DNA of 64,000 bases from Bacilli bacterium (GCA_017398945.1 JAFQES010000014.1:1-64000), one strand, 5' to 3'. Shown: positions 24,828 through 34,067, counted from the stretch's first letter. Numbers and translations: made by a program. Notes: generated from the sequence alone by a model not told the origin.

Positions 24828-25825
24828 GATATAAGTTTGTTTTTGTAATTGGTATAATCTTATTAGTTATATTATGCATTATAAATTTTAAAAACAAAAA
24901 ATATTCATATAAAACAGGCAAAAAAATAGCCAATACAAAGTTTGTTAAAGAGAATAAACAATTTAAAAAGATAGCAAAAAAATATAAACTTTTTAATTAT
25001 ATGATAACAGGTTTATTTATATTAACAATTTTATTGGGTTTGGTATTATTATCTCGACCAACTTCTATAAAAAAAGTTAAAGAGAATGAGTATACTAGAG
25101 ATATTTTTTTGTGTATGGATGTATCAATGTCTGTTGTGGAATTAAACGGAAAAATTGTAGATAACTTAAAAGAGACTGTGAAGAATTTAAATGGAGAGAG
25201 ATTTGGTATATCAATATTTAATACTAGTTCAGTTACTTTAGTTCCCTTAACTAATGATTATGAATATATTTTGGCTATTTTAGATAAGATTAGTGTTTCA
25301 ATAGAAGCCAATCTTAATGCAGATTATTCGTCATTAACAGAGGCTGACTATATAATGGCAGGAACTTTGGAGGGAAATGAACAATATGGTTCTTCGTTAG
25401 TAGGAGATGGGCTTGCAAGTTGTGTAAATAGCTTTCCGGATTTAAAAAATGATCAAGGAAGAACTAGAATAGTTATATTTACTACTGATAATGATGTTGC
25501 TGGTACACCAGTATTTTCTTTGGAAGAAGCTGGTAATTTTGCAAAGAAAAATAATGTTTTAGTGTATGGGGTTGCTACTCAAAATATTACTTCTACTAAT
25601 TTAAGTTTATTTGAAAAGTCTATGAATATCACTGGAGGAAAGCTATATCATGAGGCTTCCGATAATGTTGATAATATTGTAAAAGATATAGAGAAAACTA
25701 GTAAAAGTAAAATTGAAGGAACTGAAAGAACAATTAAAACAGATATTCCATCTATTCCATTTATTCTACTTTTATTTTCATATTTAGGTGTAATATTTCT
25801 TTTTAAGAAGGTGATATACAGATGA
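24818..25825 (+). CDS. VWA-domain membrane protein, BatA type
   Basis: 335 residues. N-terminal membrane spans (about 8-24 and 62-82), a VWA domain (about 92-295) and a C-terminal span (about 312-331): the BatA arrangement. The MIDAS metal site is complete: DVSMS near 98-102, SS in GSSLVGDGL, and TDND near 220. It would bind partners through a Mg ion on the outer face of the membrane. It overlaps the gene before by 10 bases and the second VWA gene by 4. Confidence 0.9.
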   Translation: MELRYKFVFVIGIILLVILCIINFKNKKYSYKTGKKIANTKFVKENKQFKKIAKKYKLFNYMITGLFILTILLGLVLLSRPTSIKKVKENEYTRDIFLCMDVSMSVVELNGKIVDNLKETVKNLNGERFGISIFNTSSVTLVPLTNDYEYILAILDKISVSIEANLNADYSSLTEADYIMAGTLEGNEQYGSSLVGDGLASCVNSFPDLKNDQGRTRIVIFTTDNDVAGTPVFSLEEAGNFAKKNNVLVYGVATQNITSTNLSLFEKSMNITGGKLYHEASDNVDNIVKDIEKTSKSKIEGTERTIKTDIPSIPFILLLFSYLGVIFLFKKVIYR

Positions 25826-26763
25826 TTATTAGTCCAATTATACCTATATGGCTAATTATATTTATATTTCCTTTGTATTGGGTTATACGAAGTAAAAATA
25901 AAGTTGCTTTTGTTCGGCATTTTATAATATTATTATTAATGTTTTTAATAAATCTAAGAATAATGACTCCTAAAAATGAAACAAGTATTATGACTAATAA
26001 TTTAGATGTTTTATTAGTATTTGATACAACTGTTAGTATGTTAGCAGCAGATTCAGAAAAGGATATGCCTAGATTAAACAAGGCTAAGGATGATAGTATA
26101 AAAATATTTGATTATTTTGATGGAGCAAGATATTCTATAATTACTTTTGATAATAAATCAAGAATTTTAGTACCTTTTACGTACGATAAAAAAATGGCTA
26201 TTAGTTCAATTAAGGCATTAAATTCTATTAATAATTTTAATGCGTATGGAAGTTCTTTAAATCTTCCATACGATGATATATATTCCCAAATTCAAAAATC
26301 AAATAAGGAAAAAAGAAAGAATGCTATTTTTATTTTTTCTGATGGCGAAATTACTAATGGGGAATCTTTAAAGTCTTACAAAGAATTAGCAGATTTAATT
26401 GATATGGGATCTGTTCTTGGGTATGGGACTATTTCTGGAGGGGAGATGTTTGTAGAAGACTATTTTACAGGTGAAAAAGAATATGTAGAAGACACTACTG
26501 TATTTCCATATGAAAGGGCTATCTCACGAATTGATGAAAATAATTTAACTAAGCTGGCTACTGATTTAAATATTTCATATATAAATATGAATACTTCTAA
26601 CAACGATATTGATAATAGGTTAGAACAAATGAAAAAAAGTATTTCTTATGATATAAATGAAGTTAACACGATTTCATATGAAGATATATATTATATTTTT
26701 GTTATTCCGTTATTAGGGTTAATAGTATATGAATTTATAGCTTTTAAAAAGGAGTTTAAATGA
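25822..26763 (+). CDS. VWA-domain membrane protein, BatB type
   Basis: 313 residues with two short N-terminal spans, a VWA domain (about 65-285) and a C-terminal span (about 292-308). The MIDAS motif reads DTTVSM, with Thr in place of the usual first Ser, and later GSS and FSDGE are present. It starts inside the stop of the first VWA gene (ATGA) and ends the same way into the next gene. Paired BatA/BatB-like proteins beside MoxR and a TPR protein match the Bat-type module known from Bacteroides and others. Confidence 0.88.
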   Translation: MIISPIIPIWLIIFIFPLYWVIRSKNKVAFVRHFIILLLMFLINLRIMTPKNETSIMTNNLDVLLVFDTTVSMLAADSEKDMPRLNKAKDDSIKIFDYFDGARYSIITFDNKSRILVPFTYDKKMAISSIKALNSINNFNAYGSSLNLPYDDIYSQIQKSNKEKRKNAIFIFSDGEITNGESLKSYKELADLIDMGSVLGYGTISGGEMFVEDYFTGEKEYVEDTTVFPYERAISRIDENNLTKLATDLNISYINMNTSNNDIDNRLEQMKKSISYDINEVNTISYEDIYYIFVIPLLGLIVYEFIAFKKEFK

Positions 26764-27425
26764 AAAAAGGTTTATTAATAATCTATGCTTTTGTAGTTTT
26801 TCTTTTTTTAGAAATAAGTATAACTTTTATTTTAAATACAAAAGTTATACATGATTATAATAGGACAGTATATAACGAAAATCTTTCTAACAATTTGATT
26901 TCTTTTACTTTGTTTGAAAAATATATATCATATTATAATTATGGTAATATTTTGTATAAAAATCAAAAATACTCAGAAGCAAGAATACAATATGAAAAGG
27001 CTTTAGTTAGAAATGTTCCTAAAAATAAAGTTTGTGATATAAGAATTAACTTAGTGTTGACAATTATTAAAGATATTGATACCTTTAATATGACAGTAGA
27101 AAAGCAGTTGGCTACTTTGCAAGAAGCAAGAAAATTATTGTATGAAGATAGTTGTGCAAATATTGACAATGATTTAGGAAATAGTCAAAAAGCAGAAGAT
27201 TTAGAGCAAAAAATTAAGGACTTAGAAAAGTCTTTAGGAAGTTCTTCTGATACTAAAGATGAACCTGAAAATAAAAATGAAGATGAAAAAGAAAATGATA
27301 TAGAGGAACAAAAAAAAGAAGAGTTAGAAGAAAGAAATAGCACTTCTACTCAGAGTAGGCAAGAAGAATTACAAAATTATGAAACATTAGATGATTATCA
27401 TTATTACAATGGAAAGACTTGGTAA
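26760..27425 (+). CDS. TPR protein with charged tail, BatC type
   Basis: 221 residues. A single N-terminal membrane span (about 5-25) is followed by one clear TPR-like unit (about 60-85: YYNYGNILYKNQKYSEARIQYEKAL). The C-terminal 80 residues are low-complexity Glu/Lys/Asp/Asn and end YYNGKTW. It resembles BatC/BatE-type anchors of MoxR operons. It starts with an ATGA overlap from the second VWA gene. Confidence 0.75.
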   Translation: MKKGLLIIYAFVVFLFLEISITFILNTKVIHDYNRTVYNENLSNNLISFTLFEKYISYYNYGNILYKNQKYSEARIQYEKALVRNVPKNKVCDIRINLVLTIIKDIDTFNMTVEKQLATLQEARKLLYEDSCANIDNDLGNSQKAEDLEQKIKDLEKSLGSSSDTKDEPENKNEDEKENDIEEQKKEELEERNSTSTQSRQEELQNYETLDDYHYYNGKTW

Positions 27426-27445
27426 ATAAAAGGGAGAAAATAAAA

Positions 27446-27862
27446 ATGAGTAAAAAATTAGTTATTATATTAATACCATTATTAGTTATTTTAATTGGCA
27501 TAGGAATTGGAACATATATGTATGTTTTGAAACAAGGATTTGATGCTGTAGAATATATAGAACTTGATAAAGAGGTTGTTGTTAAAACTTTAAAATCATA
27601 TAACATTGGTTCTTCAAATGATACTTTTAAAATCACTACCGAAATACAACCTGTAAATTATCCTAAAGGTACCACTGTTTCATTTAGTCAGCATATAAAT
27701 TATGAAATTGTTGTTGATGAGAAGCTATATGCAGGAAAATTTATTTTTGATTCAAATAAAGGAATTTCTTCTGAAAAAGATAATAATACAAAATACGATG
27801 TAGATATTACAGGGTATAATAGCAAAAAATCCACTGTAACAGTAACTATCAGTGATAAATAA
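27446..27862 (+). CDS. Small extracytoplasmic membrane-anchored protein
   Basis: 138 residues. ATG 27446 follows AGGGAG at 9-base spacing; the longer reading from 27419 overlaps the TPR gene and is less likely. One membrane span (about 5-25), then a beta-rich outside domain of about 105 residues (TEIQPVNYPKGTTVSFSQHINYEIVVDEKLY, then repeated TVTVT strands). No family is recognised. It is the last gene of the first operon and possibly the client or surface part of the MoxR/VWA module. Confidence 0.6.
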   Translation: MSKKLVIILIPLLVILIGIGIGTYMYVLKQGFDAVEYIELDKEVVVKTLKSYNIGSSNDTFKITTEIQPVNYPKGTTVSFSQHINYEIVVDEKLYAGKFIFDSNKGISSEKDNNTKYDVDITGYNSKKSTVTVTISDK

Positions 27863-27998
27863 AAAAGATATTAAGGTGAAAAAATAATGTTGAAATTACT
27901 GTGGCTGGTGAACAATATTATTGTTTTATGTTATATGATGAAAAAATAATTTGGTGTTGGATTATATATAAAAAACAATTTGGTAACTTTTAAAAAGT

Positions 27999-28025
27999 AA
28001 TTAGGTATTCACTAATTATTTTTTT
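27999..28025 (+). terminator. Terminator overlapping the next promoter
   Basis: AATTAG-GTATTCA-CTAATT followed by a T-rich run closes the MoxR operon. The -35 of the following promoter (28008) lies inside this hairpin. Confidence 0.65.
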
Positions 28026-28035
28026 ATGTTATAAT
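28008..28035 (+). promoter_or_regulatory. Promoter of the metalloprotease operon
   Basis: TTCACT (28008-28013), 16 bases, TATAAT (28030-28035), then AGGGTGA as ribosome site. Confidence 0.5.
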
Positions 28036-28060
28036 ATAACAGAATAGTAGGGTGATTGTG

Positions 28061-29203
28061 ATGTATTGTCCAAAGTGTGGAGATAAAGTTGAAGTAAATG
28101 AAAGATTCTGTAATAAATGTGGGGCTTTAATACATACAAAATTAGAACCTAAAGAATCAAAAAAAGATACTAAGCTCATGTTGATTTTGGGGGTTTGCTT
28201 AGGATTGATAGTTACAATTATAATTTTTGTGATTATTATTTTAAATAAAAATAATATTACTTATGTTGATGATCCACCAAAGGAAATTATAACAGATGTT
28301 GATACTCCTCCGGAAAGAAAAGGAAAATATTCAACTATTATAGTAACAGATAACTTTTATGAAGGGGTTTCAATAAAAAACAAAAAAGATATTAACAAAC
28401 TAATTATTGAGGATTCTGTTAAGCAAAAAAAATATTGTCCTGAGGAAATTTTGGAAATTGAAAATACAATAATTAAAAAATTTGATATTACTGCGGTTAA
28501 TTTATGTGAATTAAGCACTGATTTTTCGAAAGAACTTGTTAATGTTTTGCAGGTCATTTATGATGAATATCCAGAAATAAGAGGAAATTTGACTAATTTG
28601 ACGTTAATTAATACTTCAATAAATGAAAGTTATATTGCTGCATTTGCGATGTATTATAATTTTGCTACTGCTGATACAACATCGACTTATCCATGGGGAA
28701 TAAAAACCCAAATATTTCTTAATACAAAATATTTTTTAAACGAATCTTATTTAGATAGTTCAGTTGAGGCAGGGTCGGCATCAGGGCACTTTACTCCAAA
28801 TGCTACTAAATATTCTGTGGTAGCTCATGAATTTGGGCATTATTTATCGTATATGGCATTGTTAAAATCAAAAAATATAGAGTCAACTCTGTTGGTTAAC
28901 GAAAAAAATTTAGATTTAGTATATGAAATAATGGCAAATTATAGCCAAGGAAAATATTCTTTAGATATGATTGAAGAAGCTTATAGAAGATATGTAAGAG
29001 ATACAGGAGATATTATTGGTATTGATGAATGGCGTGGTACTATCTCAAATTATGCTTTAGCTAAAGATGATAGTGGTAAATATATATATGATGAAACAAT
29101 AGCTGAATCATTTGCTGATGTATATGCTAATGGTAGTAATGCAACTGCTGCTAGTCGATATGTTGTTGAAGTATTAAAAGAAAGAGTGTCAGGTGATAGT
29201 TAA
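28061..29203 (+). CDS. Zinc-ribbon membrane-anchored zincin metalloprotease
   Basis: 380 residues, ATG 28061 (GTG 28052 overlaps the ribosome site). Residues 1-25 form a zinc ribbon (YCPKCG...FCNKCG) on the cytoplasmic side. A membrane span (about 42-65) and a linker follow, then an outside domain with HEFGHYLSY near residue 265 (HExxH, with a matching third ligand in ETIAESFADVYANG near 350). This is a complete gluzincin-type active site. A zinc ribbon fused to a surface protease is unusual. It is the first gene of a four-gene operon, sharing one base with the next. Confidence 0.8.
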   Translation: MYCPKCGDKVEVNERFCNKCGALIHTKLEPKESKKDTKLMLILGVCLGLIVTIIIFVIIILNKNNITYVDDPPKEIITDVDTPPERKGKYSTIIVTDNFYEGVSIKNKKDINKLIIEDSVKQKKYCPEEILEIENTIIKKFDITAVNLCELSTDFSKELVNVLQVIYDEYPEIRGNLTNLTLINTSINESYIAAFAMYYNFATADTTSTYPWGIKTQIFLNTKYFLNESYLDSSVEAGSASGHFTPNATKYSVVAHEFGHYLSYMALLKSKNIESTLLVNEKNLDLVYEIMANYSQGKYSLDMIEEAYRRYVRDTGDIIGIDEWRGTISNYALAKDDSGKYIYDETIAESFADVYANGSNATAASRYVVEVLKERVSGDS

Positions 29204-30918
29204 TGAAAAAGATTGGAATACTATTATTAACATTTACTGTTGGATTAATTTCTGTTCTAGCAATTAAGAGTAATTTTAAAATAGAGTTAAATAAACTTTC
29301 TTTTAATAATTCTGAAAAGAAAAATAATGTTTTAAATGACTTTGAACAGCTATATGAACTTAATTATTCTATCAAGGAGGATACTGCTTTAGAAGATACA
29401 ATTACTAAATTGTCAAAAAAAACTACAAAACTATTATTAGGAGATTTTAATAATACAAATGAGAGCAGTGAAGAATATTATAAAAGACGTCAAGAATATA
29501 TGGCGTTAAGATATAATCCTGAAATACCAAAAGATGAAAATAGTTTTACTGGGTTAGATGAGGATAGTGAGGAATACTTAGATGATATTGTATCTGGAAT
29601 GTCTGTTCCTGGAATATTTAATATGCTTAGTGAATTAGGAGTTATATATAACTCATTTGGAAGTATAAGAATTTCTAACGCTAATGGAATAGTAATTAGT
29701 ACTGTAGTTCTACCTAATGTAGGAATAAAAGAAGAAAGTAAAGATAATCCTATGGAATATAAAATGGTAGAAACAAATTTAATAATGTATTATTATTTTA
29801 AAAGTTTAAATGGAGAATATAAATTATATTATCTTTATGGTGAAACAACTGATGAATTGGAAGATTATATGATTGAAACTGAAGAGAATGAAAATGTTAT
29901 GGGGTTAAATGTTGCTACAACATATGATTCTAATTTAAGAGAAATATATGATTTTTCAAAACTAGATTCCTTAACAGAGACTGAGATTAATAATGTTTAT
30001 GAAAAAAATAAAGATAATATTGTGTATTTAAACTCTTATTACAATAGTTATGTTCAAAATGTTGCAAATGGTTTTTTCATTAAGGATAATTTAATTGTAA
30101 CCACATGGAATTTTATTGAAAAATCATTGATTGATTCGCAACAAATAATTATAAAAGATGTTAATGGAATTGTTTATGAATTCGAGGGAATTGTAACACT
30201 TAATCCAAATAGTGATATTGCAGTTTTAAAGGTTAAGGCAGAAAATAAAGGAATTGATATTGGAAACATTGTACCAGAAATTGAAGATGTAGCAATTTTA
30301 CTTGGTTCAAAAATGGGGATTGGTACAACCCTTCAAAAAGGAATTATAATAGCAAATGATGGTTACCTAAAAACAAGTATTCCATTAAGTGAATCTAATC
30401 AAGGAAGTCCTATTTTTGATAGAAGTGGCAATATGATTGGAATGAATACTTCAAAGTTACTAGGAGCAGGTACATCAATTGCTGTAAATAATGAAGCTTT
30501 AAAAGAAGTATATAATAAGTTTGATAATGTTAATACTGAAAATATTAAAGTTGTTACATTTGATGAATTGAAAAGTAAGTATTATTATCAAACATCTAGT
30601 AAAGAAGAAATATTAAATAATATACCAAAATCGAAATGGAATGAATATGCTAAAATTGGAAATATTGAGGAAAGCTTAAATCTAGAATTAGTAAAAGCTA
30701 ATTATAAAAAAGGAATAGTTAGTTTAAGGTATAAAAACAGTGTTGCTAACCTTATAGATAGTATGATGTTAATTTCTTCTTTTAAGGATAACTTGGTAAA
30801 TGATGGTTATAAATTGATATTAAATGAATCCAAAAAGTTAGTATATGAAAATTCTAAATATCAGATTGTTATTATGGAAGAATTTGATTATGTAATAATA
30901 GTGATGGTGAAATTATGA
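29203..30918 (+). CDS. Membrane-anchored HtrA/trypsin-like protein, probably inactive
   Basis: 571 residues with an N-terminal signal/anchor (about 4-22). A unique N-terminal half is followed by a trypsin-like domain (about 275-440). NGFFIKDNLIVTTWNFIE aligns with the His region (usual VTNYHVI), NSDIAVLKV has the Asp, and ESNQGSPIFD stands where GNSGSP would carry the Ser. So the His appears replaced by Asn and the Ser by Gln, leaving only the Asp. A binding or scaffolding role is more likely than proteolysis. It sits directly behind an active-looking metalloprotease and shares its operon. Confidence 0.75.
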   Translation: MKKIGILLLTFTVGLISVLAIKSNFKIELNKLSFNNSEKKNNVLNDFEQLYELNYSIKEDTALEDTITKLSKKTTKLLLGDFNNTNESSEEYYKRRQEYMALRYNPEIPKDENSFTGLDEDSEEYLDDIVSGMSVPGIFNMLSELGVIYNSFGSIRISNANGIVISTVVLPNVGIKEESKDNPMEYKMVETNLIMYYYFKSLNGEYKLYYLYGETTDELEDYMIETEENENVMGLNVATTYDSNLREIYDFSKLDSLTETEINNVYEKNKDNIVYLNSYYNSYVQNVANGFFIKDNLIVTTWNFIEKSLIDSQQIIIKDVNGIVYEFEGIVTLNPNSDIAVLKVKAENKGIDIGNIVPEIEDVAILLGSKMGIGTTLQKGIIIANDGYLKTSIPLSESNQGSPIFDRSGNMIGMNTSKLLGAGTSIAVNNEALKEVYNKFDNVNTENIKVVTFDELKSKYYYQTSSKEEILNNIPKSKWNEYAKIGNIEESLNLELVKANYKKGIVSLRYKNSVANLIDSMMLISSFKDNLVNDGYKLILNESKKLVYENSKYQIVIMEEFDYVIIVMVKL

Positions 30919-32555
30919 AAAAAATAATTGGGTTTTTAAAAAGATATAAATTAATGTTACTTGTCGCACTAGGTATTATAATAATTGGATTAATTGGTAT
31001 GTTTATTTATTTAAGTAAAACTGATAATAGAATATATATAGGTTACAGAAATGATTCATATACTTTTAAATATGACGAAAGATGGAATTTGGTAGAGGAA
31101 ACTGATGATAAATTGGTTTTAAATACAAAAGATAGTGTTTTTAGTATATATTTTAAGTATTTAGATGATGAGTATAAGTATTTAGATTTAGAAGATTTTG
31201 TTGAGGAATTATTATATGATATTGAAAATCAAAACAAAGCTTATAAATTGTTAGCAAGAGATGATGAAGTTTCAACAAAACAAAATTATGAAGGATATAA
31301 ATTTTTGTTTGAAAATAATGATTTACAAGTTATGATAGCAATTATTAAGTCTAGTGACTTATTAACTTTCTTTGTATATGAAAGTTCTAATGAATATTTT
31401 GATATTTTGTTGGATAGTGCTCAAAAAATAATTTATAGTTTTGAATATTTTGATGAAAAGCTAGAGTTAACTTATGAACTTAACTTGGAGACTAGCGATG
31501 TTGAGTGGGATACTAATAATGAAATTGCAACAAATTTGAAAAAACAAATTTCTGATGAAATTGCTAGTAATAATTATTTAGTAAATTATACTATTCCGGG
31601 AAATTTTATCAGAAGTGATTTTAATTCTACTGCAGGGTATTTTAATTATGAGTCTTTAGAGAAAGGAAGTATTACTTTAAGTGCAACTATAAGAAATATT
31701 AATTTATATAAGTTTTTAGATAAAGATGATATTTCTAGTATTTTTAGTAATTATAATTATATTAGAGAAAATAATGAAGCATATATAAATTTAAAGGAAA
31801 ATATTGAAAAAATAGATAATGATAAAGTTATAACTTATTTATATAAAAATAGTTATACAAATAAAGGTGGTTTTGGAGATTATTATTATGAAAATGTAGA
31901 ATTAATTTATGAATTAGATTCTAGCCATATATTTTATGTAAAAATAGCAGCAACAAATGTTAATATACCAAAAGAGTTAATTGAAAAAATTGAAATTAAT
32001 GATTTTAAAAATTATTCCAGTTATATTAATAGAAAAGTTGTAGATGGTTACATAAATGGAGAAATAAAAGAATATACTGATTACTCTAAAGAAAAAATTA
32101 GAAAAATCCAGATTAAATTACCAGAAAAATATAATGAAATTGATAAAGGAAATAATATTTTTTCAGAAAGAAGCTATGGATTAAATTATGATGCAAAGAA
32201 AAATATGTATGAATATGAATTAGATTATAAGATGCAACTTGATTTAGAAACGGCTTTAGAAACTTTACAAATTGGAATAAAACCTTACAGTAATAGAAAA
32301 AACTATAAGAGTTTAGCCTACGTTAATGATAAAGTGATAGGTAATAAAACCTTTAAAATATATGAAGCTGGCTATACTGATTATAGTGGATCAGTTCTTT
32401 CTTTAAAAAACAAAGAAGAAGTTTATAAAAAAATTACAATTTTAGTCTACCAATTTGGTGAAAAATGTTTTACAATTAAAATAGTGGGTAATGGTTACGA
32501 AATAAGTGATGAATTGTTAAAAGAAGTGACTACTTTTAACATCGTCGAAGAATAG
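30915..32555 (+). CDS. Large extracytoplasmic protein with PsbP-like repeats
   Basis: 546 residues. One membrane span (about 12-33), then a long outside region that looks like three tandem units of about 165 residues, each opening with a short strand and an F-x-x-P/Y-x-x-W-like turn (for example YTFKYDERWNLVEE near 45, VNYTIPGNFIRSDF near 225, IQIKLPEKYNEID near 400). The pattern resembles PsbP/DUF1795 domains. It starts in the stop of the preceding gene (ATGA). No catalytic residues are seen. Confidence 0.55.
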   Translation: MKKIIGFLKRYKLMLLVALGIIIIGLIGMFIYLSKTDNRIYIGYRNDSYTFKYDERWNLVEETDDKLVLNTKDSVFSIYFKYLDDEYKYLDLEDFVEELLYDIENQNKAYKLLARDDEVSTKQNYEGYKFLFENNDLQVMIAIIKSSDLLTFFVYESSNEYFDILLDSAQKIIYSFEYFDEKLELTYELNLETSDVEWDTNNEIATNLKKQISDEIASNNYLVNYTIPGNFIRSDFNSTAGYFNYESLEKGSITLSATIRNINLYKFLDKDDISSIFSNYNYIRENNEAYINLKENIEKIDNDKVITYLYKNSYTNKGGFGDYYYENVELIYELDSSHIFYVKIAATNVNIPKELIEKIEINDFKNYSSYINRKVVDGYINGEIKEYTDYSKEKIRKIQIKLPEKYNEIDKGNNIFSERSYGLNYDAKKNMYEYELDYKMQLDLETALETLQIGIKPYSNRKNYKSLAYVNDKVIGNKTFKIYEAGYTDYSGSVLSLKNKEEVYKKITILVYQFGEKCFTIKIVGNGYEISDELLKEVTTFNIVEE

Positions 32556-32572
32556 GAAAGAGGTCAAAAAAA

Positions 32573-33499
32573 ATGAATTGTAGAAATTGTGGATATTTAT
32601 TATCTAATGAAGATCAATTTTGTAAAAATTGTGGCGCTCCAGTTGCTGGAGAACAAGCGCCAGCTGTTTCTTCTTTTAAAACAGTAGAAACTGAATCTGA
32701 AACTCCAAATGTTAGTCAACAAGGGTTTCAACAACCTATGCAAATGCAGCAACCTGCTATGAGTCAACAACAGATGTCTGCTTCGCAACCATTTATGTCT
32801 GGGCAACAATCATATAATGGAAATCAAATGAATCCATTTAATAGTCAATTTCCAAAAAATGATAATTCAAAATTTATTATTCTTGGAATACTAGTAACGG
32901 TAATTGTTGCGATTATAGGTATAGTAATTGTTTTAGTTTTTAAAAAGGATGGCGGAAATAATGTAGATCCTAATAGTGGAACAAATATTCAAGCAACTCC
33001 GACTACAGATAAAAAAAGTTATGATGTAACTGTAGGTGATTTTACTTTTTCTGTTCCTGAAGATTTAGTTACCGATGAAGGATATGAAGATGGTTCTGAA
33101 TATTTATTGATAGGTGATAAGGATGAAACTTGGGTTTCAAAGGTAGTGGTTCTTGAAGGAAGCTATGATATATTAAAAGCAAATAAGGATGTATTACAAT
33201 CAGAACTTATTAGTAAGGGATATAGCGTAGCACCAGTAAAAGTTGCTAGTTATGCTGGATATGAAATGATTACTTTTGAAGTTCAATTTAATGGTGTTAA
33301 TCAAATAGGTGGTTATGCAAAAGCTAATTCTAACTATACATTTGTTTTTGAGTTACTTACTGCAGATAATTCTGCTAATTATAAATTATTAGATGTTTTG
33401 GCTCCAGTATTTAAATCTGCAAAATATAAAGCAAATACAAGTAATATGGAAATTAATTCAGGTATAAATTTTAAAGAAGCTTTTGAAGCTTTAAAATAA
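32573..33499 (+). CDS. Zinc-ribbon membrane protein with Gln-rich linker and PsbP-like domain
   Basis: 308 residues. N-terminal zinc ribbon (NCRNCG...FCKNCG, 2-22), a Gln/Met/Pro-rich low-complexity linker (about 45-95), a membrane span (about 100-122), and an outside PsbP/DUF1795-like domain (about 145-290, DFTFSVPEDLVTDEGY...). It has the same layout as the metalloprotease three genes upstream, with the protease domain exchanged for a PsbP-like one. It closes the operon before a bidirectional terminator. Confidence 0.65.
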   Translation: MNCRNCGYLLSNEDQFCKNCGAPVAGEQAPAVSSFKTVETESETPNVSQQGFQQPMQMQQPAMSQQQMSASQPFMSGQQSYNGNQMNPFNSQFPKNDNSKFIILGILVTVIVAIIGIVIVLVFKKDGGNNVDPNSGTNIQATPTTDKKSYDVTVGDFTFSVPEDLVTDEGYEDGSEYLLIGDKDETWVSKVVVLEGSYDILKANKDVLQSELISKGYSVAPVKVASYAGYEMITFEVQFNGVNQIGGYAKANSNYTFVFELLTADNSANYKLLDVLAPVFKSAKYKANTSNMEINSGINFKEAFEALK

Positions 33500-33511
33500 T
33501 AAAATAAATGA

Positions 33512-33546
33512 GGTAGCTGATATCTATGATATTAGCTACCTTTTTT
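33512..33546. terminator. Bidirectional terminator
   Basis: GGTAGCTGATATC pairs with GATATTAGCTACC (wobble and small loop), followed by TTTTTT. It overlaps the 3' end of the convergent cysE frame at 33532. Confidence 0.85.
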
Positions 33547-34067
33547 GCTTTTTACGTGTGATTTTGGTTTAGTAGTATGACCAGGAAGTCCTACAACTGT
33601 GGTATTTTCTTCAACATTTTTTAATATAACAGCATTGGCTCCTATTTTAACATTATCTCCAATGGTGATATTTCCAAGTATTTTAGCTCTACTACCTATA
33701 AAAACGTTATTACCAATAGTAGGATGTCTTTTACCTTTTTCTTTACCGGTACCACCTAGAGTTACGCCGGGAAATGAAACCACATTATCTCCTATTTCTG
33801 CAGTTTCTCCAATTACTACGCCTATGCCATGATCGATAAATAGATATTTACCAATCTTTGCTCCTGGATGTATTTCTATTCCGGTTTTTCTTTTAGCTTT
33901 TTAATAATATATCTAGCTATTATGAATCTTTCTTTTTGATAGAAATAATGAGCTATTTTATAATAAATTTGCGCTTTAAATGAGGGATATAAAAATATTT
34001 CTATAGTGGATTTTATTGCAAGGTCATTGTCTTTTATATTTTTAATTTGTTCTTTAATAAAATACAT
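33532..34067 (-). pseudogene. cysE: Serine O-acetyltransferase CysE, single-base frameshift
   Basis: The N-terminal frame (34067 downward, AGGAGGT ribosome site) reads IFLYPSFKAQIYYKIAHYFYQ and ends KKLKEKPE-stop. In another frame the rest follows: [52 protein letters not shown] and more hexapeptide turns. Adding one A to the A5 run (33885-33889) gives [12 protein letters not shown], exactly the family reading. CysE makes O-acetylserine for cysteine synthesis; the His-Gly active site (IDHG) is present downstream. Either a recent mutation or an assembly error. Confidence 0.88.

Noticed and set aside
27889-27951. Twenty-codon ORF and a longer broken frame after the MoxR operon
   Set aside because: No convincing family and no conserved context; could be a decayed fragment.
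33599-33832. + strand ORF across cysE
   Set aside because: Shadow of the cysE hexapeptide repeats, which give regular codon patterns on the other strand.
33881-33900. Programmed -1 frameshift in cysE
   Set aside because: No X-XXY-YYZ heptamer in the right phase; a one-base loss in A5 is simpler.
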